A DNA stretch of 64,000 nucleotides, taken from positions 1 through 64,000 of the forward strand of contig JAJFKM010000025.1 of assembly GCA_021773215.1 (NCBI GenBank), written 5' to 3'. Shown piece after piece: positions 1-8,800 of this stretch; position 1 is the stretch's first letter, and every line of letters begins with the position of its first letter. This stretch comes from Gammaproteobacteria bacterium (GTDB lineage Bacteria > Pseudomonadota > Gammaproteobacteria > Eutrophobiales > Eutrophobiaceae). A program made the position numbers and the translations under genes. Under the pieces are notes generated by a model. The model had not been told where the DNA came from. It saw only the letters and a list, made by a program, of their open reading frames with translations, and did no database searches.

Positions 1-1
1 C

Positions 2-1657
2 GAAGGTGATCGCAAAACGGTTGAAGATGGTCATGATATTCGACTGGCAGTCAGGGCAAACTGGAGCGAACGTGCCGCTGGCACAAATGCAATAGGCACT
101 GTTCTATCAGTTGGAATGCCAATACAAATTAATACCTCAGAACACTTTTGCGAAGGGATAAAATCTTGGACTTGCACTGCAATGGTGATCAGAGATCCTG
201 GAAGCCAGGAAATAATAGGCGCTTTGGATCTATCGGGCTTAACAAGTGATTTTAATTATCACACTCAAGCATTGGTTGTCGAAGCTGCCAGTAGGATAGA
301 AAGTAGACTTGTTGGTATAAAATTAGAGGAAAAAAATCGTTTGTTAAATGCGGCAGTCTCGATTTTTTCTTCGCCGACAAATGATGCGTTGATGCTACTG
401 GATAATTACGGTTATTTGGTCAAAGCAAACGAGAATGTTGCTTCAAATCTCGCAATGCGCGGCGTTGACTTAAAGAATAACGGGAAGAATTTTATAAACG
501 ACCTGAATAATCGCGAGTCAAAAATGCTTGAAGCAGAATGGTTGCGTAATGAATGGGTCGAACCGGTTATGGAAGGATCGGATCAACTAGGTAGTATGCT
601 AATAATCCCTTCGCCACATGCTGTATATGTCGGGTCATCAAAAAACACGAATAATAGCAAACCACCATTGAGTAATGATAGAAAGTATTTTGAGGATATT
701 ATCGGCTCTAGTAGTGCACTGAAAAAAACAATCACCAAAGCACAACGTCTAGCGGGTCTTCCAGTACCCATCTTAATACAGGGAGAAACCGGTGTTGGTA
801 AAGAGATGTTTGCAAAAGCTATCCATGCAGCTGGACCTAATAGTAAAGGACCACTAATAACATTGAACTGCGGTGGATTGTCACGAGATTTAATTACCAG
901 TGAGTTATTTGGGTATGTCGAAGGCGCTTTTACCGGCGCTGTTCGAGGCGGGAAGAAGGGCAAGATAGAAGCAGCAGACGGAGGCACTCTTTTCCTAGAC
1001 GAGATTGGTGAGTTGCCATTAGATATTCAGGCTAATTTTTTGCGCGTTCTACAAGAAGGAGAGATATGTCGTCTCGGAGATCATCAGCAACGTAAAGTAA
1101 ATTTTCGAGTACTTGTTGCAACAAATCGCGATTTAAATCTTGATGTGAAAGAAGGTCTTTTCCGTATGGATTTATTTTATCGCATCTCAGTAATAACGCT
1201 TTCTATTCCTAGTCTACGTGAACGTGAGAACGACATTGAAATGTTAATACGCTTTTTTGCTGAGGAAATAGCGAAGCGGGATGGTACTGAACAAAAGCAA
1301 TTTGCCCCGGATTTTGTCAAAACACTAAAAAGTTACGAATGGCCAGGTAATATTCGAGAGTTACGTAATATCGTAGAGTGCTCAGTTCTAATGTGCCAAA
1401 CAGATACGGTGACGCTTGAAGATTTACCAAGTGAGTTTCAAAACCAAACGATAGAGGTAGATGGTAACGCTTCTCTAAAGGATGTGATTGCAAATGACAG
1501 CAGTATATCTCTTGATGATGCCGAGCGGCTTATCATAATCTCTGCAATAAAGTCTAACAACGAAAACCTTACAAAGACTGCTAATCATCTTGGAATGGCA
1601 AAGAGCACTCTGTACTTAAAGCTGAAAAAATATGGGTTAGATAGAAAATCAAAATGA
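2..1657 (+). CDS. Sigma-54-dependent Fis-family activator, AcoR-like (5' end outside window)
   Basis: This is a transcriptional activator of sigma-54 promoters, of the type controlling acetoin, alcohol or PQQ-dehydrogenase operons. The reading frame is open from the first bases, before any ATG. The residues before codon 39 (WSERAAGTNAIGT) are the typical AcoR GAF sensor core, so the true start lies upstream. After the GAF region come the AAA+ domain with Walker A GETGVGKE, the sigma-54 contact motif GAFTGA and Walker B TLFLDEIGELP. A Fis-type helix-turn-helix (LTKTANHLGMAKSTLYLKLK) closes the protein. A terminator-like hairpin follows, and the next genes belong to a quinoprotein system. It probably regulates that system, though its own target promoter is not visible. 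The family call is firm; the ligand is unknown. Confidence 0.93.
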   Translation, partial: EGDRKTVEDGHDIRLAVRANWSERAAGTNAIGTVLSVGMPIQINTSEHFCEGIKSWTCTAMVIRDPGSQEIIGALDLSGLTSDFNYHTQALVVEAASRIESRLVGIKLEEKNRLLNAAVSIFSSPTNDALMLLDNYGYLVKANENVASNLAMRGVDLKNNGKNFINDLNNRESKMLEAEWLRNEWVEPVMEGSDQLGSMLIIPSPHAVYVGSSKNTNNSKPPLSNDRKYFEDIIGSSSALKKTITKAQRLAGLPVPILIQGETGVGKEMFAKAIHAAGPNSKGPLITLNCGGLSRDLITSELFGYVEGAFTGAVRGGKKGKIEAADGGTLFLDEIGELPLDIQANFLRVLQEGEICRLGDHQQRKVNFRVLVATNRDLNLDVKEGLFRMDLFYRISVITLSIPSLRERENDIEMLIRFFAEEIAKRDGTEQKQFAPDFVKTLKSYEWPGNIRELRNIVECSVLMCQTDTVTLEDLPSEFQNQTIEVDGNASLKDVIANDSSISLDDAERLIIISAIKSNNENLTKTANHLGMAKSTLYLKLKKYGLDRKSK

Positions 1658-1660
1658 TTC

Positions 1661-1700
1661 AGAGTTCAAAGGCTCATTGTAAACACGAACTCTATTTTTT
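1661..1700 (+). terminator. Probable Rho-independent terminator after the AcoR-like gene
   Basis: AGAGTTC (1661-1667) and GAACTCT (1687-1693) form a 7-bp stem with a 19-nt loop, followed by A and six T. The long loop makes it moderate in strength. It lies 4 bp after the activator stop codon and would separate it from the SoxYZ-like gene. Confidence 0.5.
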
Positions 1701-1810
1701 ATAATTTATGAATAATGTCAGGACGCTTACTATTTGTATCGTGCACACCATCTAGTGTTTAATTCCTAGTTAATATGAAACTCTTAATAACATTACCTTT
1801 CTAATAAAGC

Positions 1811-2629
1811 ATGACGAACTCAAAAATATTAAAGAAACATTCAGTGATTAAACAAATTAGCTCATTAAAGTCTGGTTTTAAAATTATTCTTAGCTTCTGG
1901 CTTATATCAAGTGTCAATCTTGCTAACAGTCAGCCGTTAGTAGATCCACTTGATTCCCCAAGCTGGAATCTTGTGCATAAACTCATTTTATCTAATGAAA
2001 CCGTCGTATTTGATGACCGGGTCAAGGTTATCGTGCCTGATATGGCTGAAGACCCGATGAATGTTCCTGTTTCTGTTACTGTTGATGGTATTGGTGAAAT
2101 CGAAGAGATCAGGTTGTTTGCTGATTTGAACCCTATCAAGGAGATCTTGAACTTTCACCCTGGCAAGATAGAACCTTTCATCGCTTTTCGGTTTAAAGTT
2201 CAAAACTCAACTCCCGTTCGTGCAGCAGCGAGGACAAAAGATGGTGTGTGGCATGTAGGCGGGAGTTGGCTAGATGCTACGGGCGGTGGTTGTACCGCAC
2301 CCAGCCTTGGTCGTGCTTTAGACAATTGGGTAGATACCTTAGGAGATGTTAAATCACGTCTTTGGTCTAGAGCAGATCGTCCAGATAGATTACGTTTTCG
2401 AATTATGCATCCTATGGATACTGGACTCGCGCCGGGTATACCGGAGTTTTATATCGAGACGCTGGAGTTAAAAGACAAGCATGGCGAATTGTTAGCGCAT
2501 ATTGAATCCTATCAACCAGTAAGTGAAAATCCATTCTTCAGTGTAGATCTTGAAAGCAAGCTATTCCAAGGGATTGTCCTGACTGGCCGTGATAATAACG
2601 GCAACCTGATAAATCAAGTATTACAATAA
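1811..2629 (+). CDS. Quinoprotein dehydrogenase-associated SoxYZ-like carrier
   Basis: This exported protein fuses a SoxY-like and a SoxZ-like domain and belongs to the family found next to PQQ-dependent dehydrogenases. An N-terminal hydrophobic segment (about residues 25-42, ending near NSQP) looks like a signal sequence. The SoxY-like half carries the short Cys motif GGGCTAPS at about residue 158, where SoxY binds its cargo on a C-terminal swinging arm. The SoxZ-like half includes MHPMDTGLAP. Its substrate in this setting is not established; a sulfur or redox relay role is inferred from SoxYZ. It is followed 59 bp later by the metallo-hydrolase that usually accompanies it. Length (272 aa) fits the family. 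Confidence 0.85.
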   Translation: MTNSKILKKHSVIKQISSLKSGFKIILSFWLISSVNLANSQPLVDPLDSPSWNLVHKLILSNETVVFDDRVKVIVPDMAEDPMNVPVSVTVDGIGEIEEIRLFADLNPIKEILNFHPGKIEPFIAFRFKVQNSTPVRAAARTKDGVWHVGGSWLDATGGGCTAPSLGRALDNWVDTLGDVKSRLWSRADRPDRLRFRIMHPMDTGLAPGIPEFYIETLELKDKHGELLAHIESYQPVSENPFFSVDLESKLFQGIVLTGRDNNGNLINQVLQ

Positions 2630-2688
2630 TCCTGATTTTTTTAGATTATTTAGTATTACCACGCAATACTTTTCGAGCTAATTTCAAC

Positions 2689-3675
2689 ATGAATATTTCA
2701 AACAACCTTTCTTCGTTCAGACAAATACATACTTATTATATAAGACGACTATTTAAAACTAGTCTACTGGTGTTAGCACTGAGTTCATTTAACGTGCAAT
2801 TAATCAATGCCAGCGAACTTGATTATAAATTGGTGGCTGAACCAGTAGGAAAGGGCACATATGTCTTTATCGGATCGACCAAGTACTTTTCAAAACAAAA
2901 TGGCGGAAATATAGCGAATGCGGCTTATATCGTTACGAACAGAGGCGTAATCGTTATTGATACTGGATCATCGTATCAGTATGGCAAACAGATGCGTGCA
3001 TACATCGAATCGACTACAGGCCTATCTATTATTAAAGTTTTTAATACGCACCATCACCCCGATCACTTTCTGGGTAATCAAGCGTTTAAAGACGTACCGA
3101 TTGCCAGCTTGCAAGGAATAGTTAATGCCATAGACTCACAAGGTGAGGCGCTTAATGGCAATCTTTATACCTTGGTTGGCGATTGGATGAAAGAAACTGA
3201 AGCCTATTCACCAACTGAAGTGGTTACTCCTGGAAAGGTCACGATTGGCGGACATGAGATTGAAATCATTGCACTGGATGGCCATACTGATTCCGATATG
3301 GCGATCTATGATCATACCACTGGCGTATTATTCGCAGGTGATTTGATATTTCATGATAGAACTCCAGCCGTTGCTAGTGCCAATATTCAAAACTGGCTAA
3401 ACAGTATTAGCCAGTTACAAAAACTGGATTATAAATATTTGATAGCGGGTCATGGCCCGGTGACTACCGATCAACATGCGATGCTTCAGACGCATGATTA
3501 TCTTTCCTGGTTACATGATACCCTAGAAAACGCTTTAGATGAGGGCTTAGATATTAGCGAGGCATTGCAACTCGAATTACCTGAAAGATTCAGTGCTTTG
3601 GATATTCTCCATGAAGAGTATAAACGGGGGGTTCTTCAACTCTACCCGAGTATGGAACAAGCTTTTTTTAACTAA
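2689..3675 (+). CDS. Quinoprotein relay system zinc metallo-hydrolase (SoxH-like, exported)
   Basis: This is a metallo-beta-lactamase-fold hydrolase of the group seen with SoxYZ-like carriers and PQQ enzymes. The N-terminus has a basic then hydrophobic segment ending around NASELDY, consistent with export. The zinc motif is NTHHHPDHFLGN (HxHxDH), followed by further ligands in DGHTDSD, FAGDLIFHD and IAGHGPV. It lies just downstream of the SoxYZ-like carrier and is presumably co-transcribed. The reaction is not known for this family; thiol-ester or persulfide hydrolysis on the carrier is only a guess. Whether it is subtype 1 or 2 of the relay hydrolases cannot be settled by eye. Confidence 0.83.
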   Translation: MNISNNLSSFRQIHTYYIRRLFKTSLLVLALSSFNVQLINASELDYKLVAEPVGKGTYVFIGSTKYFSKQNGGNIANAAYIVTNRGVIVIDTGSSYQYGKQMRAYIESTTGLSIIKVFNTHHHPDHFLGNQAFKDVPIASLQGIVNAIDSQGEALNGNLYTLVGDWMKETEAYSPTEVVTPGKVTIGGHEIEIIALDGHTDSDMAIYDHTTGVLFAGDLIFHDRTPAVASANIQNWLNSISQLQKLDYKYLIAGHGPVTTDQHAMLQTHDYLSWLHDTLENALDEGLDISEALQLELPERFSALDILHEEYKRGVLQLYPSMEQAFFN

Positions 3676-3791
3676 CGTCATGTGATGAAGTCCTATATCT
3701 CTAAGTAGCCGGGGCTAAGCTTTTGAGAGCTTATCAGGCCAAATGTGTTTGCGTGAAGTATAAGTAACCGTAATCTTAAACAAGGTGTGCT

Positions 3792-4607
3792 ATGAGTATT
3801 ACATTAGATTTTGTTGATAAGACCGTGTTAGTGATTGGTGGAACAAGTGGTATTAATCGTGGCATTGCAAGCTTATTTGCCCAGCACGGTGCTCGCGTGG
3901 CTGTAGCCAGTCGTACGCAAGAAAAAGTGGATGATACGGTGGCGGCACTTAAAAAATTGGGCGCTCAGAGTATGGGCTTTACGGTGGATGTTAGAGATGC
4001 AGCAGCTGTTAAAGAAGGGGTGCAAAAAGTGCATGAAAGTTTTGGCGAGTATGATGTGGTTATCTCCGGAGCGGCTGGAAATTTTGTTGCAACGGCAATG
4101 GGCATGTCGGCCAATGGGTTTCGTGCGGTGGTTGATATAGATTTAATGGGAACCTTTCATGTCATGCAAGCCGTTTATCCTTATTTGAAAAAACCAGGCG
4201 CATCGATCATTAGTATCTCGGCGCCACAGGCTTTTATACCCATGGAAGCTCAAAGTCATGTCTGTGCGGCGAAGGCTGGTGTGGATATGCTTACGCGGAC
4301 ATTAGCCATGGAATGGGGGCCTGAAGGCGTAAGAATTAATTCTATTGTGCCTGGCCCGATTGATAATACCGAGGGCATGAAACGCTTGGCACCCACAGCT
4401 GAAATTCTTGAAGGGGTAAGAGAATCTGTTCCCTTAAAACGCTTAGGGTCGCCAGAAGACATTGGCAATGCCTGTTTATTTCTTAGTTCGCCCATGGGCG
4501 ATTATATTAATGGTGCTGTTATTCCTGTGGATGGAGGTTGGGCGCAAAATGGTACTGGTGTAATGCGTTCATCCTTGTCCGATTTTGCACAGAGAGCAGT
4601 TAAGTAA
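3792..4607 (+). CDS. SDR-family oxidoreductase, 2,4-dienoyl-CoA reductase-like
   Basis: This 271-aa protein is a classical-size short-chain dehydrogenase with a nucleotide-binding motif VIGGTSGINRGIA near the N-terminus. The usual NNAG motif is replaced by SGAAGNF, and the catalytic YxxxK by VCAAK, which keeps Lys but not Tyr. Both changes are typical of the 2,4-dienoyl-CoA reductase branch, which uses a different proton donor. The C-terminus has the standard VDGGWAQNG end. A good ribosome site (AAGG) precedes the ATG. It opens a plus-strand set with two crotonases and an acyl-CoA ligase, so a CoA-thioester substrate is likely. Exact substrate unknown. Confidence 0.82.
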   Translation: MSITLDFVDKTVLVIGGTSGINRGIASLFAQHGARVAVASRTQEKVDDTVAALKKLGAQSMGFTVDVRDAAAVKEGVQKVHESFGEYDVVISGAAGNFVATAMGMSANGFRAVVDIDLMGTFHVMQAVYPYLKKPGASIISISAPQAFIPMEAQSHVCAAKAGVDMLTRTLAMEWGPEGVRINSIVPGPIDNTEGMKRLAPTAEILEGVRESVPLKRLGSPEDIGNACLFLSSPMGDYINGAVIPVDGGWAQNGTGVMRSSLSDFAQRAVK

Positions 4608-4647
4608 TATCGTCTTGATTTTGATTGTTCAATTCCTCCGAAGCATT

Positions 4648-4675
4648 AATTCATTGAGGCGCGAAATAATGAATT
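4648..4675. repeat. Intergenic 8-bp inverted repeat between the SDR and first crotonase
   Basis: AATTCATT (4648-4655) and AATGAATT (4668-4675) form a perfect 8-bp stem with a 12-nt loop. CCTCC upstream and GGAGG downstream could lengthen it with a bulge. There is no T-run, so it is not a standard terminator; it may be an RNA hairpin or a regulator site. Confidence 0.4.
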
Positions 4676-4730
4676 GGGAGGATTCTAATTTAAAGATTGT
4701 CGATGACTATAAACGTTTAAAGGATATATG

Positions 4731-5498
4731 ATGAGCAAATACATAGATATAAAAACCGAAGGTCGCATTAAATTAATATCTATCAATCGACCGAATAAAA
4801 AGAATGCTCTGGATCTGGCTATGTATTCAGCCTTGGCGCAAGCACTGCGTGATGCTGATGAAGACAATAATATCAGGGTGTCTTATCTAACCGGTGTCGC
4901 CGATGCATTTTGTAGTGGCAATGATATTAACGATTTCCTGAAAAATCCGCCAACCGATGAATCCAGCCCGGTACTTCAGTTCATCAATGCAATCATCAAG
5001 GCACAAAAACCTATAGTAGCCGCTGTGAATGGTATAGCGGTGGGTATTGGAACCACGATGCTGTTACATTGTGATTTGGTGTATGCCAGTGACGCCGCCC
5101 GATTTCAATTGCCCTTCGTCAATATCGGCTTGTGCCCTGAGGCAGGGTCTACCTATATTTTGACTGCCTTGATGGGGCATCAAAAAGTATCGGAACTATT
5201 ACTGTTAGGCGAGAAGTTTAGTGCAGAGCAGGCGGAAAGCTTTGGCATCGTCAATAAAGTGGTTGCCGCTAATGAACTGGAAGCAATTGCAATGGAATCT
5301 GCAAGACGGATTGCAGAGCAACCACCGAATGCAACACAGATGAGTAAAGCCTTGTTGCGAACCGCGATGCGTAATCAGATTGTCGAAGCGAGTCAACGTG
5401 AATTAGAAAGTTTTATTCCTATGCTGAGTGGTGAAGAAGCAAAAGAAGCGCTAACGGCATTTATGGAAAAAAGGAAACCGGATTTTTCTCGTTTTTAA
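4731..5498 (+). CDS. Enoyl-CoA hydratase/isomerase family protein (crotonase fold)
   Basis: A cytoplasmic crotonase-family enzyme of about 255 aa. The first oxyanion-hole segment is AFCSGNDINDF and the second is NGIAVGIGTTMLLHCDLVYAS. The second glutamate region reads LPFVNIGLCPEAGST, which resembles the enoyl-CoA isomerase/hydratase group. The C-terminus (EEAKEALTAFMEKRKPDFS) is the usual crotonase tail. There are two consecutive ATG codons. I chose the second because it sits 6 nt from the AAAGGA ribosome site, against 3 nt for the first at 4728. It lies between an SDR reductase and another crotonase, so it probably handles unsaturated acyl-CoAs. Substrate unknown. Confidence 0.85.
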   Translation: MSKYIDIKTEGRIKLISINRPNKKNALDLAMYSALAQALRDADEDNNIRVSYLTGVADAFCSGNDINDFLKNPPTDESSPVLQFINAIIKAQKPIVAAVNGIAVGIGTTMLLHCDLVYASDAARFQLPFVNIGLCPEAGSTYILTALMGHQKVSELLLLGEKFSAEQAESFGIVNKVVAANELEAIAMESARRIAEQPPNATQMSKALLRTAMRNQIVEASQRELESFIPMLSGEEAKEALTAFMEKRKPDFSRF

Positions 5499-5632
5499 TA
5501 AAACCCAAGCCCAAAGACAGTTACGCAGCAATAATATTAGCTATGATACTATGTTTTAAATGATGAATTGAAAATGTATTGAAGTATTAATCATCGTATT
5601 TCTTTTATAGATATTGTTTTCTGGAGATTAGA

Positions 5633-6436
5633 ATGACAGTGAATGCAAATAGTATTTCCAATGATGAAATGTTACTAATTGATGTCGATGCCGGTATTTG
5701 CAAGATAACTTTGAATCGGCCAACACAATACAATGCCTTGTCCGTAGCAGTTTTGACAGCGCTGCAAAATGCGCTGGATGAGATTGCAGAAAATAAAATG
5801 ATACGGGCGGTCATTATTGCTGCTAATGGTAAGGCCTTTTGTGCGGGTCACGATTTGAAGGAAATCCGTTCCAGTGAGGATCAGGAATTTCATCAATCAT
5901 TATTCGCCCAATGTGGACGTGTGATGCAGACCATTAATCAATTGCCGCAACCCGTTATTGCTCAAGTTAATGGCATCGCCACGGCGGCAGGTTGCCAGCT
6001 TGTTGCAACATGTGATTTGGCCATTGCAGCGGACAGTGCGCGTTTTGCCGTATCCGGAATTAATCTTGGTTTATTCTGTTCTACACCTGCGGTAGCGCTA
6101 AGTCGAAATGTGCATCGTAAGCAGGCCATGCAAATGTTGCTGACGGGTGATTTTATCGATGCCATCACAGCGCAACAATATGGGTTAATCAATGAAATTG
6201 TTCCTGTTGATCAATTAGAATCCGCGACACTTGAGCTGGCTAAAAAAATCAGCGGAAAATCACCATTGGCGATTGAGATGGGAAAAAAACTATTCTATCA
6301 ACAATTAAACATGGACTTGAGCGCGGCGTATGGCGCTGCAAGTGAGAGCATGGCTTGCAATATGGATAGCGAAGATGCACGAGAAGGAATTGATGCCTTC
6401 ATTGAGAAACGACAACCTGAGTGGAAAGGTAAATAA
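5633..6436 (+). CDS. Enoyl-CoA hydratase family protein (ECHDC3-like)
   Basis: A second crotonase-fold enzyme, 267 aa, diverged from its neighbour. Its oxyanion segments are AFCAGHDLKEIRSS and NGIATAAGCQLVATCDLAIA. The region of the catalytic glutamates reads SGINLGLFCSTPAVALSR, without a Glu at the place used by true hydratases. This pattern, together with the tail SEDAREGIDAFIEKRQPEW, matches the ECHDC3-type branch, whose activity is poorly defined. A GGAG ribosome site precedes the ATG. It is 134 bp from the previous crotonase and 23 bp from the acyl-CoA ligase, so it is probably co-transcribed with the latter. Confidence 0.83.
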   Translation: MTVNANSISNDEMLLIDVDAGICKITLNRPTQYNALSVAVLTALQNALDEIAENKMIRAVIIAANGKAFCAGHDLKEIRSSEDQEFHQSLFAQCGRVMQTINQLPQPVIAQVNGIATAAGCQLVATCDLAIAADSARFAVSGINLGLFCSTPAVALSRNVHRKQAMQMLLTGDFIDAITAQQYGLINEIVPVDQLESATLELAKKISGKSPLAIEMGKKLFYQQLNMDLSAAYGAASESMACNMDSEDAREGIDAFIEKRQPEWKGK

Positions 6437-6459
6437 ACACGTTATAGGCGAACCTAAAA

Positions 6460-8091
6460 ATGAATTCAGACCATATTTACAACGTTGGCTTGGAAAAAAA
6501 TAAAGCCAACTATACTCAGCTATCACCCTTAAGCTTCTTGAAAAGGGCGGCCTCCATTTATCCGAACAAGGTATCGGTCAGCTATGGCGATACACATTAT
6601 AAATGGTCTGAGACCTATAGCCGTTGCCGTCAATTGGCATCTGCACTACAACAGCGCGGCATAGATCAGGGTGATACCGTTGCTGTCATGTTGCCGAATG
6701 TTCCTGCCATGTATGAGGCTCATTTTGGCATATCTATGGCTGGAGCAGTGCTTAACGCACTTAATTATCGACTCGATGCTGATGCAATCGCTTTTATGCT
6801 AGAGCACAGTGAGGCAAAGGTGTTTTTATTTGATCGTGAATATTCAGACGTTGTTAAAGGCGCATTAGCAAAATTAAAAAACAAACCACTGGTGATTGAC
6901 GTTGATGATCCCTTGTATGAAGGTGGTGAATTCCTGGGTGAAATTGAATACGAGGATCTACTCAAAGAAGGAGCGCCGGATTTTGATTGGCACTTGCCCG
7001 ATGACGAGTGGGATGCGATTGCCTTAAATTACACATCGGGAACAACGGGCGATCCAAAAGGTGTGGTCACACATCATCGTGGCGCTTACCTGAATGCGGT
7101 TTCAAATATGATGGCGTGGAGTATGCCGACTCATCCAGTATATCTATGGACACTACCCATGTTTCACGCTAATGGCTGGTGTTTCCCCTGGACAGTCGCG
7201 GCAATGGTGGGCACTAATGTTTGCCTGCGTGCGGTTCGGGAAGAGTCGATTTACGCGTTGATCAAGAAAGAGAAGGTCGACTATTTGTGCGGCGCACCGA
7301 TAGTATTAAATATGATGGCAAACGCCGCTGATCACTTAAAACAGGGCATCGAACAGAAAGTGAATATCATGACGGCAGGTGCTGCACCTCCAGCAGCCGT
7401 GCTGGAAGCCATGCAACGGATGGGCTTTGAAGTTATACATGTTTATGGTTTGACGGAAACCTATGGCCCTGCAGCAGTATGTGCCTGGCATGAGGAATGG
7501 AATGAACTGTCAATTATCGAACAGTCTGAACTCAAGTCTAGACAAGGTGTTTGTTATCCCATGCAAGAAAACTTGATGGTTGCCAATCCAGATACCATGG
7601 AACCGGTTAAAAAAAATGGTGAAACCTTGGGTGAGATATTTTTTCAGGGGAATATTGTTATGAAAGGTTATTTGAAAAACCCTGACACAACTGCTAAAGC
7701 ATTTAAGGGCGGTTGGTTTCATAGTGGTGATCTGGCTGTCTGGCATGAAGATGGTTATATTCAGATCAAAGATCGTTCCAAGGATGTAATTATTTCCGGT
7801 GGCGAGAACATCTCCAGCATCGAGGTAGAAGGTGCTTTATATCGTCACCCGCAGGTTCTGGAAGCAGCTGTCGTTGCTCGTTTAGATGATAAATGGGGAG
7901 AGACACCCTGTGCCTTTGTCACATTGAAGGATGGGGAAGAATCGAGCAGTGAAGAACTGATTGAATTTTGTCGCAATAACATGGCGCATTTCAAAGCACC
8001 AAAGACGATTGTGTTTGGGCCATTACCGAAGACATCTACCGGGAAGATTCAGAAATTCAAACTAAGGGAACAGGCTAATCAACTTACATAA
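6460..8091 (+). CDS. AMP-dependent acyl-CoA synthetase (AlkK-like class)
   Basis: This 543-aa ANL-superfamily ligase activates a carboxylic acid to its CoA thioester through an acyl-adenylate. The P-loop motif is YTSGTTGDPKGVV at about residue 195. The AMP-binding motif is HVYGLTETYGP, and the hinge and lysine regions are SGDLAVWHEDGY, KDVIISGGENISSIE and PKTSTGKIQKF. The segment PMFHANGWCFPW is shared with medium-chain acid ligases such as AlkK and with methylmercaptopropionate-CoA ligases. It ends the core of the plus-strand SDR-crotonase-crotonase set and probably provides its substrate. The acid itself cannot be read from sequence. Confidence 0.88.
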   Translation: MNSDHIYNVGLEKNKANYTQLSPLSFLKRAASIYPNKVSVSYGDTHYKWSETYSRCRQLASALQQRGIDQGDTVAVMLPNVPAMYEAHFGISMAGAVLNALNYRLDADAIAFMLEHSEAKVFLFDREYSDVVKGALAKLKNKPLVIDVDDPLYEGGEFLGEIEYEDLLKEGAPDFDWHLPDDEWDAIALNYTSGTTGDPKGVVTHHRGAYLNAVSNMMAWSMPTHPVYLWTLPMFHANGWCFPWTVAAMVGTNVCLRAVREESIYALIKKEKVDYLCGAPIVLNMMANAADHLKQGIEQKVNIMTAGAAPPAAVLEAMQRMGFEVIHVYGLTETYGPAAVCAWHEEWNELSIIEQSELKSRQGVCYPMQENLMVANPDTMEPVKKNGETLGEIFFQGNIVMKGYLKNPDTTAKAFKGGWFHSGDLAVWHEDGYIQIKDRSKDVIISGGENISSIEVEGALYRHPQVLEAAVVARLDDKWGETPCAFVTLKDGEESSSEELIEFCRNNMAHFKAPKTIVFGPLPKTSTGKIQKFKLREQANQLT

Positions 8092-8201
8092 AGAATCATA
8101 GTTTTGTGTATGAACCACCAATTCAAGCTTACGTACTACCTATTTCGTAACACACAATTACCAAAATATAAAAATATCAAACTGAACCGAGGTTTCCCCT
8201 G

Positions 8202-8753
8202 ATGCCATTAACCGCCCCTGTTGATCGTGAATTGATTCATAAGCGAACCATTGAATGTAAAGGATATAAACGTAACGATGATCTCTGGGATATAGAAGGC
8301 CACCTCATTGATATAAAATCCTACGAATTTCCCAACCATGACAGGGGAGGGATTGCCGCAGGAGAACCTGTTCATGACATGTGGTTACGGATCACAGTTG
8401 ATAATGACATGCTCATTCACGAAGCCGAAGCCGTTATAGAGGCATCACCCTTTAATATTTGTCCGAACATCACGCGTAACTTCACCCAACTAAAAGGTAT
8501 TCAAATCAAACAAGGATGGCGTAGATCGATTAAACAATTGGTCGGAGGTATTCACGGATGCACACATTTGGTAGAGCTGTTGAATCCACTCGCCACCGCT
8601 GCTTTTCAAACGATCTATCCATTAATATCAAAAGAAATGGCATCAACTAATCCAGGTAAAAGACCCCTGCTCCTTGGCAGTTGCCATGCCTATGCCTCTG
8701 ATAGTCTGGTGGTAAAAAGACAATGGCCCGAGTACTACGACGGCGATGTATAA
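8202..8753 (+). CDS. DUF2889-domain protein
   Basis: A 183-aa cytoplasmic protein recognised as DUF2889 from the N-terminal pattern IHKRTIECKGYKRNDDLWDIEGHL. The conserved later segments are MWLRITVD, IEASPFNICPNI and GIHGCTHLVELL. No signal peptide or membrane segment is present. Family members often sit beside acyl-CoA or aromatic catabolism genes, as here, but no biochemical function is established. It is 110 bp downstream of the acyl-CoA ligase and faces the minus-strand crotonase gene. The two conserved cysteines (NICPN and HGCTH) with histidine nearby could bind a metal; that is speculation. Confidence 0.8.
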   Translation: MPLTAPVDRELIHKRTIECKGYKRNDDLWDIEGHLIDIKSYEFPNHDRGGIAAGEPVHDMWLRITVDNDMLIHEAEAVIEASPFNICPNITRNFTQLKGIQIKQGWRRSIKQLVGGIHGCTHLVELLNPLATAAFQTIYPLISKEMASTNPGKRPLLLGSCHAYASDSLVVKRQWPEYYDGDV

Positions 8754-8800
8754 TGAACTTCCCTTGGTTTACTCGACATTCTGATAGTGATATCCGTTTT

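Noticed and set aside
62-77. TGGCAC followed by ATGCA, resembling a sigma-54 promoter
   Set aside because: The spacing between the two elements is wrong for -24/-12 and it lies inside the GAF coding sequence.
583-987. 134-codon open frame opposite the AcoR-like gene
   Set aside because: It lies wholly inside the strongly conserved AAA+ coding region on the other strand and its translation shows no domain.
3715-3736. TAAGCT/AGCTTA hairpin after the metallo-hydrolase as a terminator
   Set aside because: The stem is only 6 bp and no T-run follows; it is too weak to call.
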